Assembly (NCBI GenBank): GCA_001936135.1
Contig: CP012811.1
Coordinates: forward strand, 434,001-498,000
Direction of reading: 5' to 3'
Source: Saccharomycopsis fibuligera x Saccharomycopsis cf. fibuligera
Taxonomy: Eukaryota; Ascomycota; Saccharomycetes; Ascoideales; Saccharomycopsidaceae
Length of the DNA stretch: 64,000 nt
Shown here piece by piece: positions 1-12,513 of the stretch. Below the pieces are notes generated by a model, which saw only the letters and a list, made by a program, of their open reading frames with translations, was not told the DNA's origin and ran no database searches. Each line of letters starts with the position of its first letter. Positions within the stretch are counted from its first letter, which is position 1. Made by a program: the position numbers and the translations under genes.

Positions 1-2
1 TT

Positions 3-2492
3 AATGTTATTGATACCCCCGGTCATGCTGATTTCACTTTTGAAGTGATCAGGTCACTCAGAGTGCTTGATGGTGCGGTGACGATCTTGGATGCAGTTGC
101 TGGGGTCGAAGCGCAGACTGAAAAAGTTTGGAAACAGGCTAAGTCACTACGTTTGCCTAGTGTGGTGTATATCAATAAGATGGACCGTATGGGTAGTGGA
201 TTTAGTCGGACTTGCAGAGACATCATTACCAAGTTGCGTACTAAGATTGTGTTGGTGAACATTCCTTATTTTGTCGAGAATAAAGAAACCAGGGAGCTCA
301 TATTTAGTGGAGTGGTGGATGTTTTGAATAAGAAACTTCTCAAGTGGGATTTAAATGCAGAAGGGGAAGATGGATCCAAGATTACAGTTGTTGATTTGGA
401 ACAACACAAGGACACATACCCGCAAAGCTACCAAGAATTGTGCAAAGCAAGAGAATCAGCAATTGAAACACTTTGTGAGTTCGATGATAATTTAGTAGAT
501 GCGTTTTTGGAATCCGAAGAAGATTACATGAAAGTTAGTGCCAAGGATATCAACACCGCGTTAAGACAAGCAACCATTAGTGATCAAGTGGCACCAGTGC
601 TATGCGGTGCCAGTTTTAAAAATATTGGGGTTCAACCATTGTTGGATGCGGTTATTGATTATTTGCCAAACCCAAATGAAACTAGAATTCCTGAGATCAC
701 TTCCAAGTTCAGCAACACTAGCAATAAAAAGAAGAGAAGTGTCAGAAATGATAAACAACAGCAGCAGAATAGCGACAGTAAACAGCAACAGGGGGCCCAA
801 TATGCGGTTCCTGCAAAAACTGATCCTGCCAGCGGGCTACTCGTTAACAACAACAACCATTTGTCACTTGGTTTAGCGTTCAAGGTTATTACAGATTACA
901 GAAAAGCACCGATGATTTTCGTTAGAGTATATTCTGGTAGAATACAAAATGGTGGAACAGTGTTAAACACCAGAACGGGCAAAAAATTTAGAATTACTAA
1001 CTTGTTTTTGATTAACGGTAACACCACTCAGCATATTGACAAGCTTACTTGTGGTAACATTGGGGTAATTACTGCTTCATTAGTTTCTTCTGCTGACGAT
1101 AGTAGTGGTGCTAATGGCAGCAGCAACGGCTCAGAATCAATGGACGCTAATGCCCACTTGGGCTCAGGAGCCAATTCAGTGCATTTGAGCGACATCAATG
1201 AAATCAAAACTGGTGACACTTTGCTAACTCACTTTACCAAAAAAGATGGTCTCAAATCTTTCAAAGGTTTAGAAACTGGGATCGCACTTAACCCAATTGC
1301 AGTACCCCCATCAATTTTTATCACCAGTTTAGAACCGCGTACATTGAACGATAAGCGTATCTTGGATGAGAACTTGAAAATCTTGCTTCGTGAAGACCCA
1401 AGTTTACGAGTATTTGAAAACGAAGAAGGGCAAACTTTGATTAGTGGTATGGGCGAACTTCATTTGGAGATTGTTAAAGATCGTTTAATCAATGACATGA
1501 AGACGAACTGCGAAATCAGTAAAGTTATGGTGACTTATAAAGAGACTTTACTCAACCTGACCCCAATTATTAATAGAGTGATTGAAGGTGGGAAAGAAGA
1601 AGGTGATGATTTTGTAATTGAGTTTGAAATTGTGCCTTTTGATGGGCCAGTGGAAGAACATCCATTATATGAAGACGATGCTTGTATTGCTTTGCCTAAT
1701 AATGACAATTTGGTGCATATTCCTCTTTCAGCTGCTCCGGAATCAGTACAACAATTCATCAATAATGAAAGTAATGAAAACAACAATAACAGTAACACAT
1801 TTTGGCCATTACAAGTGAAATATGAGCAAGTCATCAACGCCATCGTATCCTCCTGTATCAGCACTTTGCAAAACGGTGGTGCTATTGCCAATTTACCATT
1901 AAATTCCGTCATGATATCAGTTCGCAAATGGAATGTCCCAAAAAATGCCATTGAAGTAAAAACGTTGCTTACGTTAACTAGAGACGCAGTACTTGAATCA
2001 TTGAGACAATTAAACCCGGAAAATGACTTCACTATTTTGGAGCCAATTATGAATATTCAGGTGTTCGCAAGTAATGAAGATTTAGGGAAAGTTTCTCATG
2101 ATTTGACAAGTTCAAGAAAAGCAGAAATTATGGCCATTGAAGATGAAGCAGAGGTCTCTTTTTCAACTAGCAGTGCTGAAGCTGTAGAAGGGGAAGAAGA
2201 AGATGCGGTAGATTATATTAAAGAAGCCGAAAAACAGTACTTGCCGTATGATCCAACACTACCGATAAATGGCAGTGTTGGTGGTAGTAGTACCGGTGCT
2301 AGTGGTAATGAACGATTGCAGAAAGAAGTTGGGGCAAAAGTGATTTATGCATATGCTCCGTTGAGAGAAATGATTGGATACTTGTCAAAGTTGAGAAGTT
2401 TGACAAAAGGCAGATCGACTTTTTTGATGGAGTATCAAGGATTGCGGAAAGTTACTAAAGATAGACTTGATAAGATTAGAGAGGATATTTGA
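3..2492 (+). CDS. MEF2: Mitochondrial elongation factor G2 (ribosome recycling GTPase), 5' end outside window
   Basis: This is a translational GTPase of the EF-G family. The yeast Mef2/GFM2 type works with the mitochondrial recycling factor to split ribosomes after termination. The frame is open from base 3, so the start codon and the P-loop lie upstream of the window. Visible parts are the G3 motif DTPGH at the very start, G4 NKMD about 55 codons in, and a G5-like CGASFKN. Domain III carries GMGELHLE. Domain V carries PIMNIQVF and, near the end, YAPLREMIGY. About 830 residues are visible and S. cerevisiae Mef2 is 819 in total, so the protein is longer than usual. The extra length comes from Q/N-rich inserts after G5 and S/N/G/E-rich inserts further on. 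Mef2 is preferred to Mef1 because of the inserts and divergent domain IV. The family is certain; the Mef2 assignment is likely. Confidence 0.88.
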   Translation, partial: NVIDTPGHADFTFEVIRSLRVLDGAVTILDAVAGVEAQTEKVWKQAKSLRLPSVVYINKMDRMGSGFSRTCRDIITKLRTKIVLVNIPYFVENKETRELIFSGVVDVLNKKLLKWDLNAEGEDGSKITVVDLEQHKDTYPQSYQELCKARESAIETLCEFDDNLVDAFLESEEDYMKVSAKDINTALRQATISDQVAPVLCGASFKNIGVQPLLDAVIDYLPNPNETRIPEITSKFSNTSNKKKRSVRNDKQQQQNSDSKQQQGAQYAVPAKTDPASGLLVNNNNHLSLGLAFKVITDYRKAPMIFVRVYSGRIQNGGTVLNTRTGKKFRITNLFLINGNTTQHIDKLTCGNIGVITASLVSSADDSSGANGSSNGSESMDANAHLGSGANSVHLSDINEIKTGDTLLTHFTKKDGLKSFKGLETGIALNPIAVPPSIFITSLEPRTLNDKRILDENLKILLREDPSLRVFENEEGQTLISGMGELHLEIVKDRLINDMKTNCEISKVMVTYKETLLNLTPIINRVIEGGKEEGDDFVIEFEIVPFDGPVEEHPLYEDDACIALPNNDNLVHIPLSAAPESVQQFINNESNENNNNSNTFWPLQVKYEQVINAIVSSCISTLQNGGAIANLPLNSVMISVRKWNVPKNAIEVKTLLTLTRDAVLESLRQLNPENDFTILEPIMNIQVFASNEDLGKVSHDLTSSRKAEIMAIEDEAEVSFSTSSAEAVEGEEEDAVDYIKEAEKQYLPYDPTLPINGSVGGSSTGASGNERLQKEVGAKVIYAYAPLREMIGYLSKLRSLTKGRSTFLMEYQGLRKVTKDRLDKIREDI

Positions 2493-3236
2493 TATATTTG
2501 ATATATATATTTGAGAAGGGGCCTTGCTCAAAGATTACTATATTCTTTCCATTAAATTTTGCTCTGCTGAATAACTCTTGTGTACATAAAAATCTTCAAA
2601 AATTTCTGAAGTTAAATGGCCTAATCTTGCAAATAATAAATAAAACGATATCTACATCATGAAATAAAATACGAAACTGCAGGTTTTAAAGGTAGACTTG
2701 GCTTCAAGATACTTGCACACTGTAAGTAGAGATAGGAAATAGGTTATTGATATCACACAGATACCCTTTTAATATAAAAGTCAAGTGACATCCAAGCTCG
2801 CAAAAAACGCATTTTTGTTTTTTCGAAGGGAATACTTTACGGTTTGTATACTAGTACCGCATTGGTTAGAAACATAATGTTGCTGGTGAAAAGTATACTT
2901 GTCAGGTGCCAATGACAAAAACAAGTCTTCAACATCTAGGCTATGGTATTTCTATTTTACAGTTATCTACACAATAATTTTTCCTGAACTGAAGAACTGA
3001 AAAAAAAAAAAAGCAAAAAGATAGTGAAAGATGCTAGCGTTTGTGGGTTGCTGATAAATCGTGAAGCCTCATAAATACAGGTGATAAAATATACATAACG
3101 AGAAGAAAATAAAAGAAAAAAACACAAGTTAGAAGTACAAAGACACAAACAAAAATGAATGAAATGCAAAGAGGAGGTGGTGTAAAACACTTGTAGAAAA
3201 AAAAAAAATAGTGAAAATTTCGTATAATGAAATTAC
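2493..3236. other. Intergenic, MEF2 and RPC37 3' ends
   Basis: This A/T-rich stretch lies between two convergent genes. It begins with a TTGATATAT repeat just after the MEF2 stop and contains an A run near 3001-3012. No RNA gene or credible small reading frame is visible. It probably holds the two 3' UTRs. Confidence 0.6.
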
Positions 3237-4193
3237 TCAATCTGTAATCGTCAAACGATCGCTTAACAAAGTATCCAAATAATCCATTTTCAGTTCCTTC
3301 ATAATAAGCGTCTTATTGAACAATTCCTCATTACCAAACAATGCTTTTTTTAATTCTTTGCTAGGTGGTTCACTTTCATCATACCATCCTGCAGGCAAAA
3401 AATCTTCTTCTTGAAATTTTTTAAATGATGAAATAGCATCACTGTATCGAATTTCGTTCTCGCCACCAGTACTTTTAGCAGTTCTTTGAACCACTTGAAC
3501 CGCGCCTGATGCATTAATTTCTTTACCTTCACTTTCAAGTTCTTTTTTCGTCTTCTGAGAATCATCGAATGCGTCAATATGATGGAAAATTGGCCGTATT
3601 TGGCTCACTTTGTCGATCGGAGTGATTACCACTTCTTTATCACTACTGACTTCCGGTCTGGTAGCAGCAGCAGTTTTGTCACTCTTCTTCTTCTTCCTCA
3701 CAAGCATAGCGTAGTTCCCGATAGAATCTTCAAATATGCCGCCCAAAGTTTCCGTTGCCATTTGATTCCAATGTTCTGCTCTTTGACTATCGTAAAATCG
3801 AGCAGTATCTAAAGGTACATCAATTTCAAGCATGTCACTGTTGGGTTTAATACGTGAGGAAGCAATAGCAATACCTTTCTCATTAGTTAATGGCTTCACT
3901 GCAAGTTGGGAAATGTATTGCAAAAGACAAAGTTCAGTAGAGTATTTGTCAGGATTACCAGCAACGTTGGTCTTACCAATGGAGGAAGCAATTTGGTTGA
4001 GATAAATTGGGATTTCTTCAATCACTGGATCGTCATATTCTTCTTCGTCAGTTTTGATATTTTTTTTATCGTCACTACTGGCTTCTGCTTCAGTTTTTTC
4101 TAGTTCTCGTTGTAGTTGCTGTTGTTGAGAAGAAGTGAGTTCTTCGTGAAATTGGGACTCTTCTTCTTCCTCAGGCACAAATAATCCACTCAT
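3237..4193 (-). CDS. RPC37: RNA polymerase III subunit C37
   Basis: This encodes 318 residues of the RPC5/Rpc37 family, close to the 282 of S. cerevisiae Rpc37. Rpc37 pairs with Rpc53 on Pol III and acts in termination and reinitiation at tRNA and 5S genes in the nucleus. The signature is DDPVIEEIPIYLN at about residues 54-66, after an acidic, Q-rich leader. A conserved central part follows with IDVPLDTARFYD. The C-terminal half is charged, with a basic KKKK stretch. The ATG is the first in the open frame. The gene is transcribed in the same direction as FKS1, 868 bases further along. Confidence 0.88.
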   Translation of the reverse strand: MSGLFVPEEEEESQFHEELTSSQQQQLQRELEKTEAEASSDDKKNIKTDEEEYDDPVIEEIPIYLNQIASSIGKTNVAGNPDKYSTELCLLQYISQLAVKPLTNEKGIAIASSRIKPNSDMLEIDVPLDTARFYDSQRAEHWNQMATETLGGIFEDSIGNYAMLVRKKKKSDKTAAATRPEVSSDKEVVITPIDKVSQIRPIFHHIDAFDDSQKTKKELESEGKEINASGAVQVVQRTAKSTGGENEIRYSDAISSFKKFQEEDFLPAGWYDESEPPSKELKKALFGNEELFNKTLIMKELKMDYLDTLLSDRLTITD

Positions 4194-5061
4194 CTTGTAA
4201 GATAATTATATTGAGTGTTATGTTTTTATAGTATTTGTATCCAACTCTTGATAATCGTTTTCTTACTAATTATATTTGCAAAAACAATAGGTTTTAATGC
4301 GCCTGCTTGGTATTGTTCTTTCAATATTAATGTTGATATTGATATCAATGCTAAACAAACTATTTCAAACAGAAAAACAAAAAAGAAAGTGCAACCAGTT
4401 AGATAAATATCACAGAAGCACACTATTGCGAAGGCACAAATTAAGCAGATCAATCAACAAGTGTAATCTAGCCCGCGATGCTCACACACACTCTATCTAC
4501 TTCTCTCTGCACTAACAAAAAAAAAATTTTTTTTTTTTGTTTTGCATTTCCGTCCGGTTATGTGCGCTGCTACTCAATGGAAGCTGTAGTAGCAGTCATA
4601 GTAAATGAGAACTAATTACTATTAGCTAATAAACCAGGTTTCAAAAAGTAAAGAAAATTTGAAGATTAAATCAAGTTTTGATAACGTCAAGAAAAAGAAT
4701 TTTTATATTTCTCCCCAAAACTAAATAATATGATGACAGTAATGTTATAAGTACTAATAAATAAAATAAAGTAAAATAAGATAAAATAAGAATATAAGAA
4801 AAAAGGTAAATCAAATCAGTAGATAGTAGAATAAAAAAAGTAATAAGTATATGAGAAAATAGGAAAAGAATCACAACTATTGAAATAAAAAAATCAAATG
4901 TTGTAAAAAGTTTACCTATTTGTGAAAGTTTTTTAAAAAAGCGAACAGAATTTATGATACACGGATAAAACAATGACAAAATGACAGAAAAGCTAACAAA
5001 TTGTTTTTGGTTCTTGTTTTTTTTTATTTTCTAACTTTTCTTTCCCTTCAAACTAGTATAA
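4194..5061. other. Intergenic, RPC37 promoter and FKS1 3' flank
   Basis: This 868-base A/T-rich stretch has an A8/T10 junction near 4520-4540 and many A-rich runs at 4740-4990. No tRNA or other RNA gene is seen. It should hold the RPC37 promoter at the left and the FKS1 3' UTR at the right. Confidence 0.5.
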
Positions 5062-8000
5062 TCAAAGAATAGTCTTCCAGGTTGACATTGATGGAGTGGT
5101 AGTAAAGAAAGATTTTGGTGCAGACTTACCAGTATCATTGTTGTCTTGTTTTCTTGGTTGCATCAAACCTTTAGCAATACCGTCTTTGAAACTATTTTGA
5201 AGGTTATCACCAACAAATTTACCACCAACGGCTGGAGCAGCAATAACCACAACGAAAAGCAACAACACCACGAAGTACAAAGTAGTGTATCTTCTAACCA
5301 TTCTTTTACGCAATTTGGATTGTTTCAAACTGTAAATTGGTGGACGAATTTGATTGGATGGTTTCAACCAAAACAACAAAGTAGAATGCCATCTGTCAGC
5401 TAATGGGATACACAAAATTGGGAACTGAATAAACAATAACAAGTGACCCAAAATGAAATCAGCGGCAAATTCAGACATTTCAATAGTCTTGGCACACAAT
5501 TCTCTTGCTGGTTGAGAAACAGCCATCCAGCCCATACCAGCACCATACCATTTACCAGTCCAGAATGCAAGATTAGCATGGTCATTCTTGAATTCTCTGG
5601 TCAATAACAAAGTAGTCATCAATTTGAAAAGGAATCTGTCAATGTAAATCATAGCAGACAAACCAATCAACATTCTACCAAAGTGGAATCCTTCAAGAAC
5701 CCACATAACAATGAAAAAGATGATGTGAACAATGACGGCAACACCATGAGCAATACCAGCACTAACAGCACCAGTCTTTTTGCAACAAAGGCCGCAAATT
5801 GGACCAGCACAACAAGAGAAGGCCATAATACCAAAACAACAACCCAAGTTAACGGCAACTGGAGCTAAAGAACAAACAACAACTCTCAAAGTAGAATTAA
5901 CTGGATCAACTTTACCACCTTTAACACCGGTTTGAGCATTAATAAAAGTGTAAGCAACAAACACACCAGCAGCATAAATAGCGGTTGGAATGACATCAGC
6001 AAAGAAAAGGTTAGAACGGTGAGCTCTTGGAGCATCACCAGCAGCTTTTTCACTTGGTTCACCAAGAACCTTTCTTTTGAAACCGGTAATTCTGGATCTG
6101 CTCATTCTAACATAACCAATCCAAGAATTCTTGTGCCATTTACCATTACCTCTTGACAACCATCTGATGAAATCACGGTAGTCAATAAAGAAATCTTGCC
6201 AAGCAAATTGATGCGGGTTGAAAATAAATGGAGACAACATCAAAGCACTCAAAGAAGCCCAGAACCACAATAATGCTGGTTGCCAATGAGCCACGGTACC
6301 AAAGAACAACATCAACATACATCTGGCACCGACGTAAATGGAAGATTGAGCAAATCTGGAGTAAAGGACAGAGAATGGAATTCTGGCAGTGGCAAAACCT
6401 CTACCAGTGGCAATATATCTAGCACCGCCAACAGACAAATCAGACGCAATAGAAGAAGAGTAAATTTGAGCAACAAACACTTCAAACATTGGGGACAAGG
6501 AAACAAAATGTCTAATCAATCTAGAAACTGCTTTCCACAATCCCTTTTCGATCAATTCTTGAACAAACAATGGAATGAAAGAAATAAAGAAAACAATGAA
6601 AATGGACAAAGTGTAACGTCTAATCCAGTCAATAGCAGGCATAATATTGTAACAACCTCTTGGAACTTGTTTGTCAGTGATTGGAGTGTTTTTATCATAA
6701 GAACAAATGATTGTTTCATGAGCCAAAGAATTCAAGTTCACCAAAGTCAACATGAAAAGTTGCAAAGACAATTGAATAAACAAGTTATTAACATGGAAAC
6801 CAGGATGAGCATAGTAAAAAGACAAAAATCTGTCCAATGGCAATTGGGTACCCAAGTAATAGTATTCTCTAGACAACATTTGTTCACCCATACCAGCACC
6901 AATCTTGGTAGTGAAATTAAGAATAGAACCAAAACCCATATCTCTACCTTTACCACATTGGTAGTAATCACAATGCTTGATTCTACCACCTCTCAACATA
7001 GCATTCATACCAGCGTAAATATCTTCGTTCAAATGCAAACCTTTTTGACCCTTGGAAACACCACCTCTGGTAGTCATAAAAGTAGCGTTCAAGAAATCAG
7101 GATGACCATAATGCAATTTACCACCAATTTGCGCCAAAACTCTGTGGAACAAAGTACCGAAAGTTTGTTCTTTACCAGCAGCAACGTCACCAAGAATACC
7201 AGTGTTTTCAGAGAAAATGTATTCTCTAGCACCAACAATAGCAACAGGATGGAAAGCAGCTTGATCTTTTTCCAAGTTATGAGCATATGGATTTGCGTAC
7301 TCAGTGTTCAATTCTTCGAACTCAGCCAAAACGGATCTAATCTTCAAACATTCTTCCAAATAATTATCTTGATTAGCATCAACCAATTGAATATATTCAC
7401 CTCTGTAGAAAATCAAAGCATGGTTTTGGTTATCAGATTTACCATCACCAATAATTGGGTTACCAGACAATTGAATTCTGAATTTAGGTCTTCTTCTGCC
7501 ATTTTCCATCAATTCACAGTGACCATCAATAATTGCGGAATAAATTCTTGGTTCTTCACCCTCATTTAATGGTGGTTCTTCATCCAAGTAAGCAATTTGC
7601 AAGTCTGGGTAAGCTCTCAACAAGAATTCAGCATTTTCCAATTCTTCTGGTTTGAATTTAGCCAATCTTTGCATAGAAACCAAAAACTTGAATTTTCTTC
7701 TAGCCATTCTTTCCAATTCTCTTTCCAAACCTTCAGTGTTACCACCGTACATTTGAACAATTTCAGGATTTTCAACTCTGTACAACAATTTAATAGCTCT
7801 AGCGTAGTTCATCATACCAGAAACAGTTCTGTATAAAGTTTGTGCTCTCAAAGATGCCCAGATTCTAGTTCTCAAAGTGTATTCAGGAGCAGCAGACTTG
7901 AAACCAATACAGTAAAATGGCAAATCATCGATTTGAGACTTCATGTGTGCATTGTCATCTTCCTTCTCTTGGTCAGACCCATTTTCATAAGCAGCGGTTT

Positions 8001-10740
8001 CTTCAGCCAAAATCTTTGTATCTTTAACAAAACAATCCCATTCAACTGGGTGCAATTGTTTCAAGTATTCCAACAAAGTGACTCTGGAGAACTGGTCATC
8101 TTCTCTAATAATCTCTCTCAAAGACAACAAAATCTTTTCAGAGTAATGAGGAGTAAACACGGTAAATGTTGGCATATTTTCAACGGGCAATGGTTCAGGG
8201 ATTGGAGTTGCTAAAGATTGAGCAAAGAAGGTAATTCTTCTTTCAGCTTCAGAATCCTTTGGATAGAACTCAGTTTCAAAATTGTTATCATCTTGAGAAA
8301 CAAAGAATGTTGGGGCTCTCAAAGTTCTCTTACCTTCAACTTCAGAAGGAACTTGATGGTACAACAATTTTTGGACATGATCAATAGCCAATAAATGTTC
8401 TCTGTACATAGAGATAACAATAGCATTCCAAACTTGAGATATCAAAACCTTTGGCTTGTACTTAATTTCCATATCAGTAGTCGCCAAGATCTTCGAGTAA
8501 ATTCTCTTTGGCAATCTGGTAAAAATGTTTCTCCATGGAGTCAAAATAGAGATACCCAAGTAGAAAGATTTACCAACAGAGAAGATACAACAACAGATAA
8601 TGTACCACATATAAGTATCCAAGAAGAACAAGACGAAATCAGTCAAGTACATCAAACCAAGAACAATTTGAGATTGGTATCTGCATAATTTGTTTGCAAA
8701 CCAAACTTCACCGCTACATCTCATATGCATAGTTGCCAAGTTTCTAATAGGATCTCTCAAAGACAATGTCAAGAAGAAATAGGATTCAACAAATTTGGCA
8801 AGGAAAACCACAACCCACAACAAATAAGACATCCACATGTCAATACCTTGTAATTTGTAAAAATTAGCAGTAAAAGTTTGCGACGACATAAATCTTCTGG
8901 ATGACTTGTTCATGTAGGAAGTAAAAAGACCACCAAGCGGCATGATAGTGAAGAAAACGATGGTAGCAACAGCAACAAAGAATACAATAATGGATATGAC
9001 ATGCGCAAGTTTGGAATATTTAGTCAATGGATTGTAAACAAAAATGAAAATCACCGGACCCAAGTTAATAATCAAAATCAAAATCAAAAACATAAATCTT
9101 CTGCTCAAATGTTGAGCACCAGCCCATTTTCTTGGCACAAACATCCATTCAAACAAAGTAGCAAAGATCTGAACAAAACAAGCAACAGAACCACCGAGAG
9201 CAGCAGAAGCCCATCTGTACTCTGGGGTAGGTTGATTGTTAACCAATTGAACGTAGTTCTTAGTGTACAAAGCAGGAGAATTATAGGCAGTGTACATCCA
9301 GTAAATGGAACCATGAATAACCCAAATACGATTAAAGTTGGTAATCAAATGCAACCAAGTTCTAATTTCCTTATAGGTCTTAAAGAAAACGTTATTCCAA
9401 TCAACTTCGTTCAACTTAAAGAAACGTTCCTCATTTGGAATATCAATCAATCTAGAACCATCTTCAAGAATAATTCTAGCAATACCTTCTGGGTACCAGA
9501 ACAACTGATTAACATCATCATAACCAATAACTTTGTTGTGATCTCTTTCTCTTTTAACAAACTTACCATCGAGAACTTCGTATAATTGGTTTCTCAAGAA
9601 CGTGTAAATCGGGGTGATCACCCTGTTCAAGTAATCACCTTCTGGAACTGGTTCAGTTCTGTTTTGACAAGCTGGAGACTTCAAGTAGTCAGAAGCACAC
9701 TTGTAGATGAAACACAAACATTCAGGAGTGAATCTGACCTGGTTAGCTTCACCCCAACACAAGAGGTACAAAGCAATTTGACGAACTTTTTCAATAGGAG
9801 GCAAATTGTTCATTTCAGATTTCCATCTGTATTCAGCACCTTCTAAAGAGTCATCATTTTCCAAGGCTTGTTGAGCTTCTGGATCATTGCCGTCTTTTTC
9901 CAAAGCCTTCTTGGCCTTTTTGGCCTTCTTAGAAGCCTTTTTAGCCTTTTTGGACAAGTTACCCAATTTCATGTTTCTGAAACCGACTTGATCATCCAAA
10001 TCCAAGTGAGCAGCAAAGTACCATTTTTTGTAGTTAGCGGTATCGCCACCAATGTAATCAGCGTGTAACGACAATAAAGCTTGAGATGGAGACATTCTGG
10101 AAGATCTTGAATCCAACAAAGTCATAAAATGGTCAAACACATTTCTCATCGAATCTCTTTGGAAACCAAATTTATTGGTCAAATCAATAAAAACATCTTC
10201 AATGTCTTCCAATTTGACTGGAGCTTGGTTATCAGCGGTCCATGCTGGGTATGGATCAGTTGGCAAAGATGGCATGTAACCACCATCACCTTCATAGCCA
10301 CCATTGGCACCATAGATTGGAGTGGAAGTACCAGATGATCTAGGATCATTGTAGGACATTTGGGAAGGAGTGTACTGGGTGCCATAATCATAACCAGGAG
10401 TACCTGGTTGGCCACCGTTTGGACCATAACTGAAATCGGAAAAGGCCTCTTGATCATTTGGACCGCCTGGGGTCATACCTCTGGCGTTTGGATCATACTG
10501 GTCATAATATTGACCATCGTGGCCCCCGTCGTAGTATTGGCCTTGTTGGTCATAGTATTGGCCTTGATCGTAACCTTGGTCATAATAGCCGCCGGCGTTT
10601 TGGGCGTCGTGGCCTTGCTGGTACTGATCCTGAGCGTATGACTGGTCATAACCAGCGGCAGCGCCTTGGCCACCAGTTTGGTCATAGTACTGATTATGCT
10701 GGTGGTTGTAATTGGGGTTGGTGTTGTCGTTGTATGACAT
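5062..10740 (-). CDS. FKS1: 1,3-beta-D-glucan synthase catalytic subunit
   Basis: This encodes 1892 residues, against 1897 for C. albicans Gsc1/Fks1, and is highly similar to it throughout. The enzyme makes cell-wall beta-1,3-glucan from UDP-glucose at the plasma membrane, is activated by Rho1, and is the echinocandin target. A Q/Y/G/D-rich tail (about 1-135) comes first, then the FKS1 N-terminal domain. Two blocks of membrane segments flank the large cytoplasmic catalytic region, which includes GKSDNQNHA and KGRDMGFG. Hot spot 1 reads FLTLSLRDP (residues 656-664, bases 8749-8775). Hot spot 2 reads DWIRRYTL (1371-1378, bases 6607-6630). Both match the drug-sensitive C. albicans sequence. The ATG at 10740 is preferred; the frame runs two codons further to a TTG. 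Codon use is strongly biased, and I saw no CUG codon in the last 1.4 kb scanned. There is a very long gene-free stretch upstream. Confidence 0.98.
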   Translation of the reverse strand: MSYNDNTNPNYNHQHNQYYDQTGGQGAAAGYDQSYAQDQYQQGHDAQNAGGYYDQGYDQGQYYDQQGQYYDGGHDGQYYDQYDPNARGMTPGGPNDQEAFSDFSYGPNGGQPGTPGYDYGTQYTPSQMSYNDPRSSGTSTPIYGANGGYEGDGGYMPSLPTDPYPAWTADNQAPVKLEDIEDVFIDLTNKFGFQRDSMRNVFDHFMTLLDSRSSRMSPSQALLSLHADYIGGDTANYKKWYFAAHLDLDDQVGFRNMKLGNLSKKAKKASKKAKKAKKALEKDGNDPEAQQALENDDSLEGAEYRWKSEMNNLPPIEKVRQIALYLLCWGEANQVRFTPECLCFIYKCASDYLKSPACQNRTEPVPEGDYLNRVITPIYTFLRNQLYEVLDGKFVKRERDHNKVIGYDDVNQLFWYPEGIARIILEDGSRLIDIPNEERFFKLNEVDWNNVFFKTYKEIRTWLHLITNFNRIWVIHGSIYWMYTAYNSPALYTKNYVQLVNNQPTPEYRWASAALGGSVACFVQIFATLFEWMFVPRKWAGAQHLSRRFMFLILILIINLGPVIFIFVYNPLTKYSKLAHVISIIVFFVAVATIVFFTIMPLGGLFTSYMNKSSRRFMSSQTFTANFYKLQGIDMWMSYLLWVVVFLAKFVESYFFLTLSLRDPIRNLATMHMRCSGEVWFANKLCRYQSQIVLGLMYLTDFVLFFLDTYMWYIICCCIFSVGKSFYLGISILTPWRNIFTRLPKRIYSKILATTDMEIKYKPKVLISQVWNAIVISMYREHLLAIDHVQKLLYHQVPSEVEGKRTLRAPTFFVSQDDNNFETEFYPKDSEAERRITFFAQSLATPIPEPLPVENMPTFTVFTPHYSEKILLSLREIIREDDQFSRVTLLEYLKQLHPVEWDCFVKDTKILAEETAAYENGSDQEKEDDNAHMKSQIDDLPFYCIGFKSAAPEYTLRTRIWASLRAQTLYRTVSGMMNYARAIKLLYRVENPEIVQMYGGNTEGLERELERMARRKFKFLVSMQRLAKFKPEELENAEFLLRAYPDLQIAYLDEEPPLNEGEEPRIYSAIIDGHCELMENGRRRPKFRIQLSGNPIIGDGKSDNQNHALIFYRGEYIQLVDANQDNYLEECLKIRSVLAEFEELNTEYANPYAHNLEKDQAAFHPVAIVGAREYIFSENTGILGDVAAGKEQTFGTLFHRVLAQIGGKLHYGHPDFLNATFMTTRGGVSKGQKGLHLNEDIYAGMNAMLRGGRIKHCDYYQCGKGRDMGFGSILNFTTKIGAGMGEQMLSREYYYLGTQLPLDRFLSFYYAHPGFHVNNLFIQLSLQLFMLTLVNLNSLAHETIICSYDKNTPITDKQVPRGCYNIMPAIDWIRRYTLSIFIVFFISFIPLFVQELIEKGLWKAVSRLIRHFVSLSPMFEVFVAQIYSSSIASDLSVGGARYIATGRGFATARIPFSVLYSRFAQSSIYVGARCMLMLFFGTVAHWQPALLWFWASLSALMLSPFIFNPHQFAWQDFFIDYRDFIRWLSRGNGKWHKNSWIGYVRMSRSRITGFKRKVLGEPSEKAAGDAPRAHRSNLFFADVIPTAIYAAGVFVAYTFINAQTGVKGGKVDPVNSTLRVVVCSLAPVAVNLGCCFGIMAFSCCAGPICGLCCKKTGAVSAGIAHGVAVIVHIIFFIVMWVLEGFHFGRMLIGLSAMIYIDRFLFKLMTTLLLTREFKNDHANLAFWTGKWYGAGMGWMAVSQPARELCAKTIEMSEFAADFILGHLLLFIQFPILCIPLADRWHSTLLFWLKPSNQIRPPIYSLKQSKLRKRMVRRYTTLYFVVLLLFVVVIAAPAVGGKFVGDNLQNSFKDGIAKGLMQPRKQDNNDTGKSAPKSFFTTTPSMSTWKTIL

Positions 10741-11419
10741 GGCCAACTAACTAAACTTAATCTCTCTTTTCTTTTGAAATTTATACTTGTTTTTTGCTTT
10801 TTTCTTATCGAAAAAAGATAAGGGGAAAAAGGTTACTTTTTATTCAAATCAACCAACTGATGAGAAGAGCTCAAAAAAAGCGATAGTTAATATTGGCTCT
10901 CTCCTTTTTTTTAAAAATGAAGGTCTTTTTGTTGGTGCTTTGAAGAATTCTCGAAACGAATGGTATGGATAGGGAAACAAATCAAACACAAGATTTGAAA
11001 TATCCAAACAGGAATAACTTAAGATGCCAAACCTTTTTTGTTTCTGGAAGGAAGGGGAGAAAAAGAAACAAGGGAAAAACAAAAAAAGCTTTCAACGAGA
11101 TAAAGCTAGCGAAGGGAGAAAAAAAAGGTTGAATGAACCCAAGAAGAAAGAGGAATAAACGACAGCGTCTAGTTGGGTGAGATGGGGAGGAGAGAGTGTT
11201 TGTTTGAAGAGAGAGAGAGAGAGAGAAAGAGAAAAGAAGAAGGAAAGGAAGAAAGAAAAAGAAGAAGAGGAAAAAAAAAAAAAATATGAAAATCGAAGAG
11301 TATAAGAAAAGAGCAAGAGGAAAAGAGAAAGAAGAAGAAGAAAAAAAAAGGCGAAAGAGAGACGGTGAGCGACGCTCAAGCACGGAAGCGCCCACTTGGA
11401 TCGGGATCAGTGTCTAAAG

Positions 11420-11433
11420 TGCATCATGATGCA
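11420..11433. repeat. Perfect 14-bp palindrome
   Basis: TGCATCATGATGCA reads the same on both strands. It sits about 680 bases upstream of the FKS1 ATG. It could be a dimeric protein binding site, but no known site is recognised. Confidence 0.5.
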
Positions 11434-12492
11434 TCTCTAAGCATGTAATGACATTCTACGGCAGTGTATGGCATCCTGTGGCAGCCCTTGGCAGCGTACC
11501 GCATGGGGGACGGGACGCCCTTTTTGCTCTAGACAGGGCTCAAGTACATGAGGTTGGAGATCCGCGGCCAATGGCAGGGCCTTGTGGTTAGTGTGCCCCG
11601 AACCAAAGGGCCCCCCTGCGGAGCTGTCAGGTGACTGCGTGCGTGAAAAATTGAAAAGACGCTAGGATTTCAAAAGAAGAAGAAAAAAAAAAAAAAAAAA
11701 AAGTAAAAAAATCTAAAAATTTTTTCCCAATGACACTTACGGTACCAGACAGAACAGACGGAGAGCAAGGGAATTAAACGGAGTGGCGATAACCCCGTCT
11801 GCTTGTTGCAGCACAGATCAAAGAGGACCGTGTAGGCATTCCATGCTTGTTTTTGTGATGGGTGCGTTTATATAATATGATATATTTCGAATATGATATA
11901 TTTACAAGTGATATATATTACTAATAGAAATTCACGAACAGGACGCGTATCAGGGGGGGATAGTTGGAGAGATAAAAAGAAACACATCACAAGAGATCAG
12001 GAAAAAGAAATCACGAACTTACAAAGCGGGTGGAAAAAGAAAGATAGAACGCGCTTATTGATCTAAACTCTACTGGAAACAGCTAAGTGATTGACTGACT
12101 GGCATACAACGGATACGTACGTTGTGTAGTGCGACATGTGGCGGCGAAAAAGCAGTGGAAGCAAAAAGCAAGAAAGTGAACAGCTGTACAACTATTGAAT
12201 TTTCTCTGTAGAAAATTTAATCTCCGGAGCACTAAAAAACTGCCCCTGCTGCTATAAATAAACGCGTTCCAGGCAGCAGTCCGGCCCACAGTCTAGCCGA
12301 GGGATCCCTCGATCGATCGATAAAAGGGGTACCCGGCCATTTGTATGTCCCAGCGGCTGCGCCCCAAGGAATCCTGAAAAAACACGGTGTTTTGCTGAGG
12401 TTTTGGAAAATTAGGCGGTGCAGCCTTCCAGTGGGCTTCCCATTTATTTTCGTTCCCGGGCGCATCCTTGATAGCGAGTAGTAGCAAGTATA

Positions 12493-12513
12493 AGGGCGAA
12501 GGGCGAAGGGCGA
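12493..12513. repeat. Heptamer tandem repeat
   Basis: Three exact head-to-tail copies of AGGGCGA lie in the G+C-richer part of the FKS1 upstream region. Confidence 0.7.

Noticed and set aside
6280-7569. 429-codon plus-strand frame inside FKS1
   Set aside because: It lies antisense within a strongly conserved gene. It is open because of the biased codon use of FKS1.
11092-11395. Phe/Leu/Ser-rich open frames on the minus strand upstream of FKS1
   Set aside because: They come from the purine-rich, GA-repeat stretch and have no protein features beyond composition.
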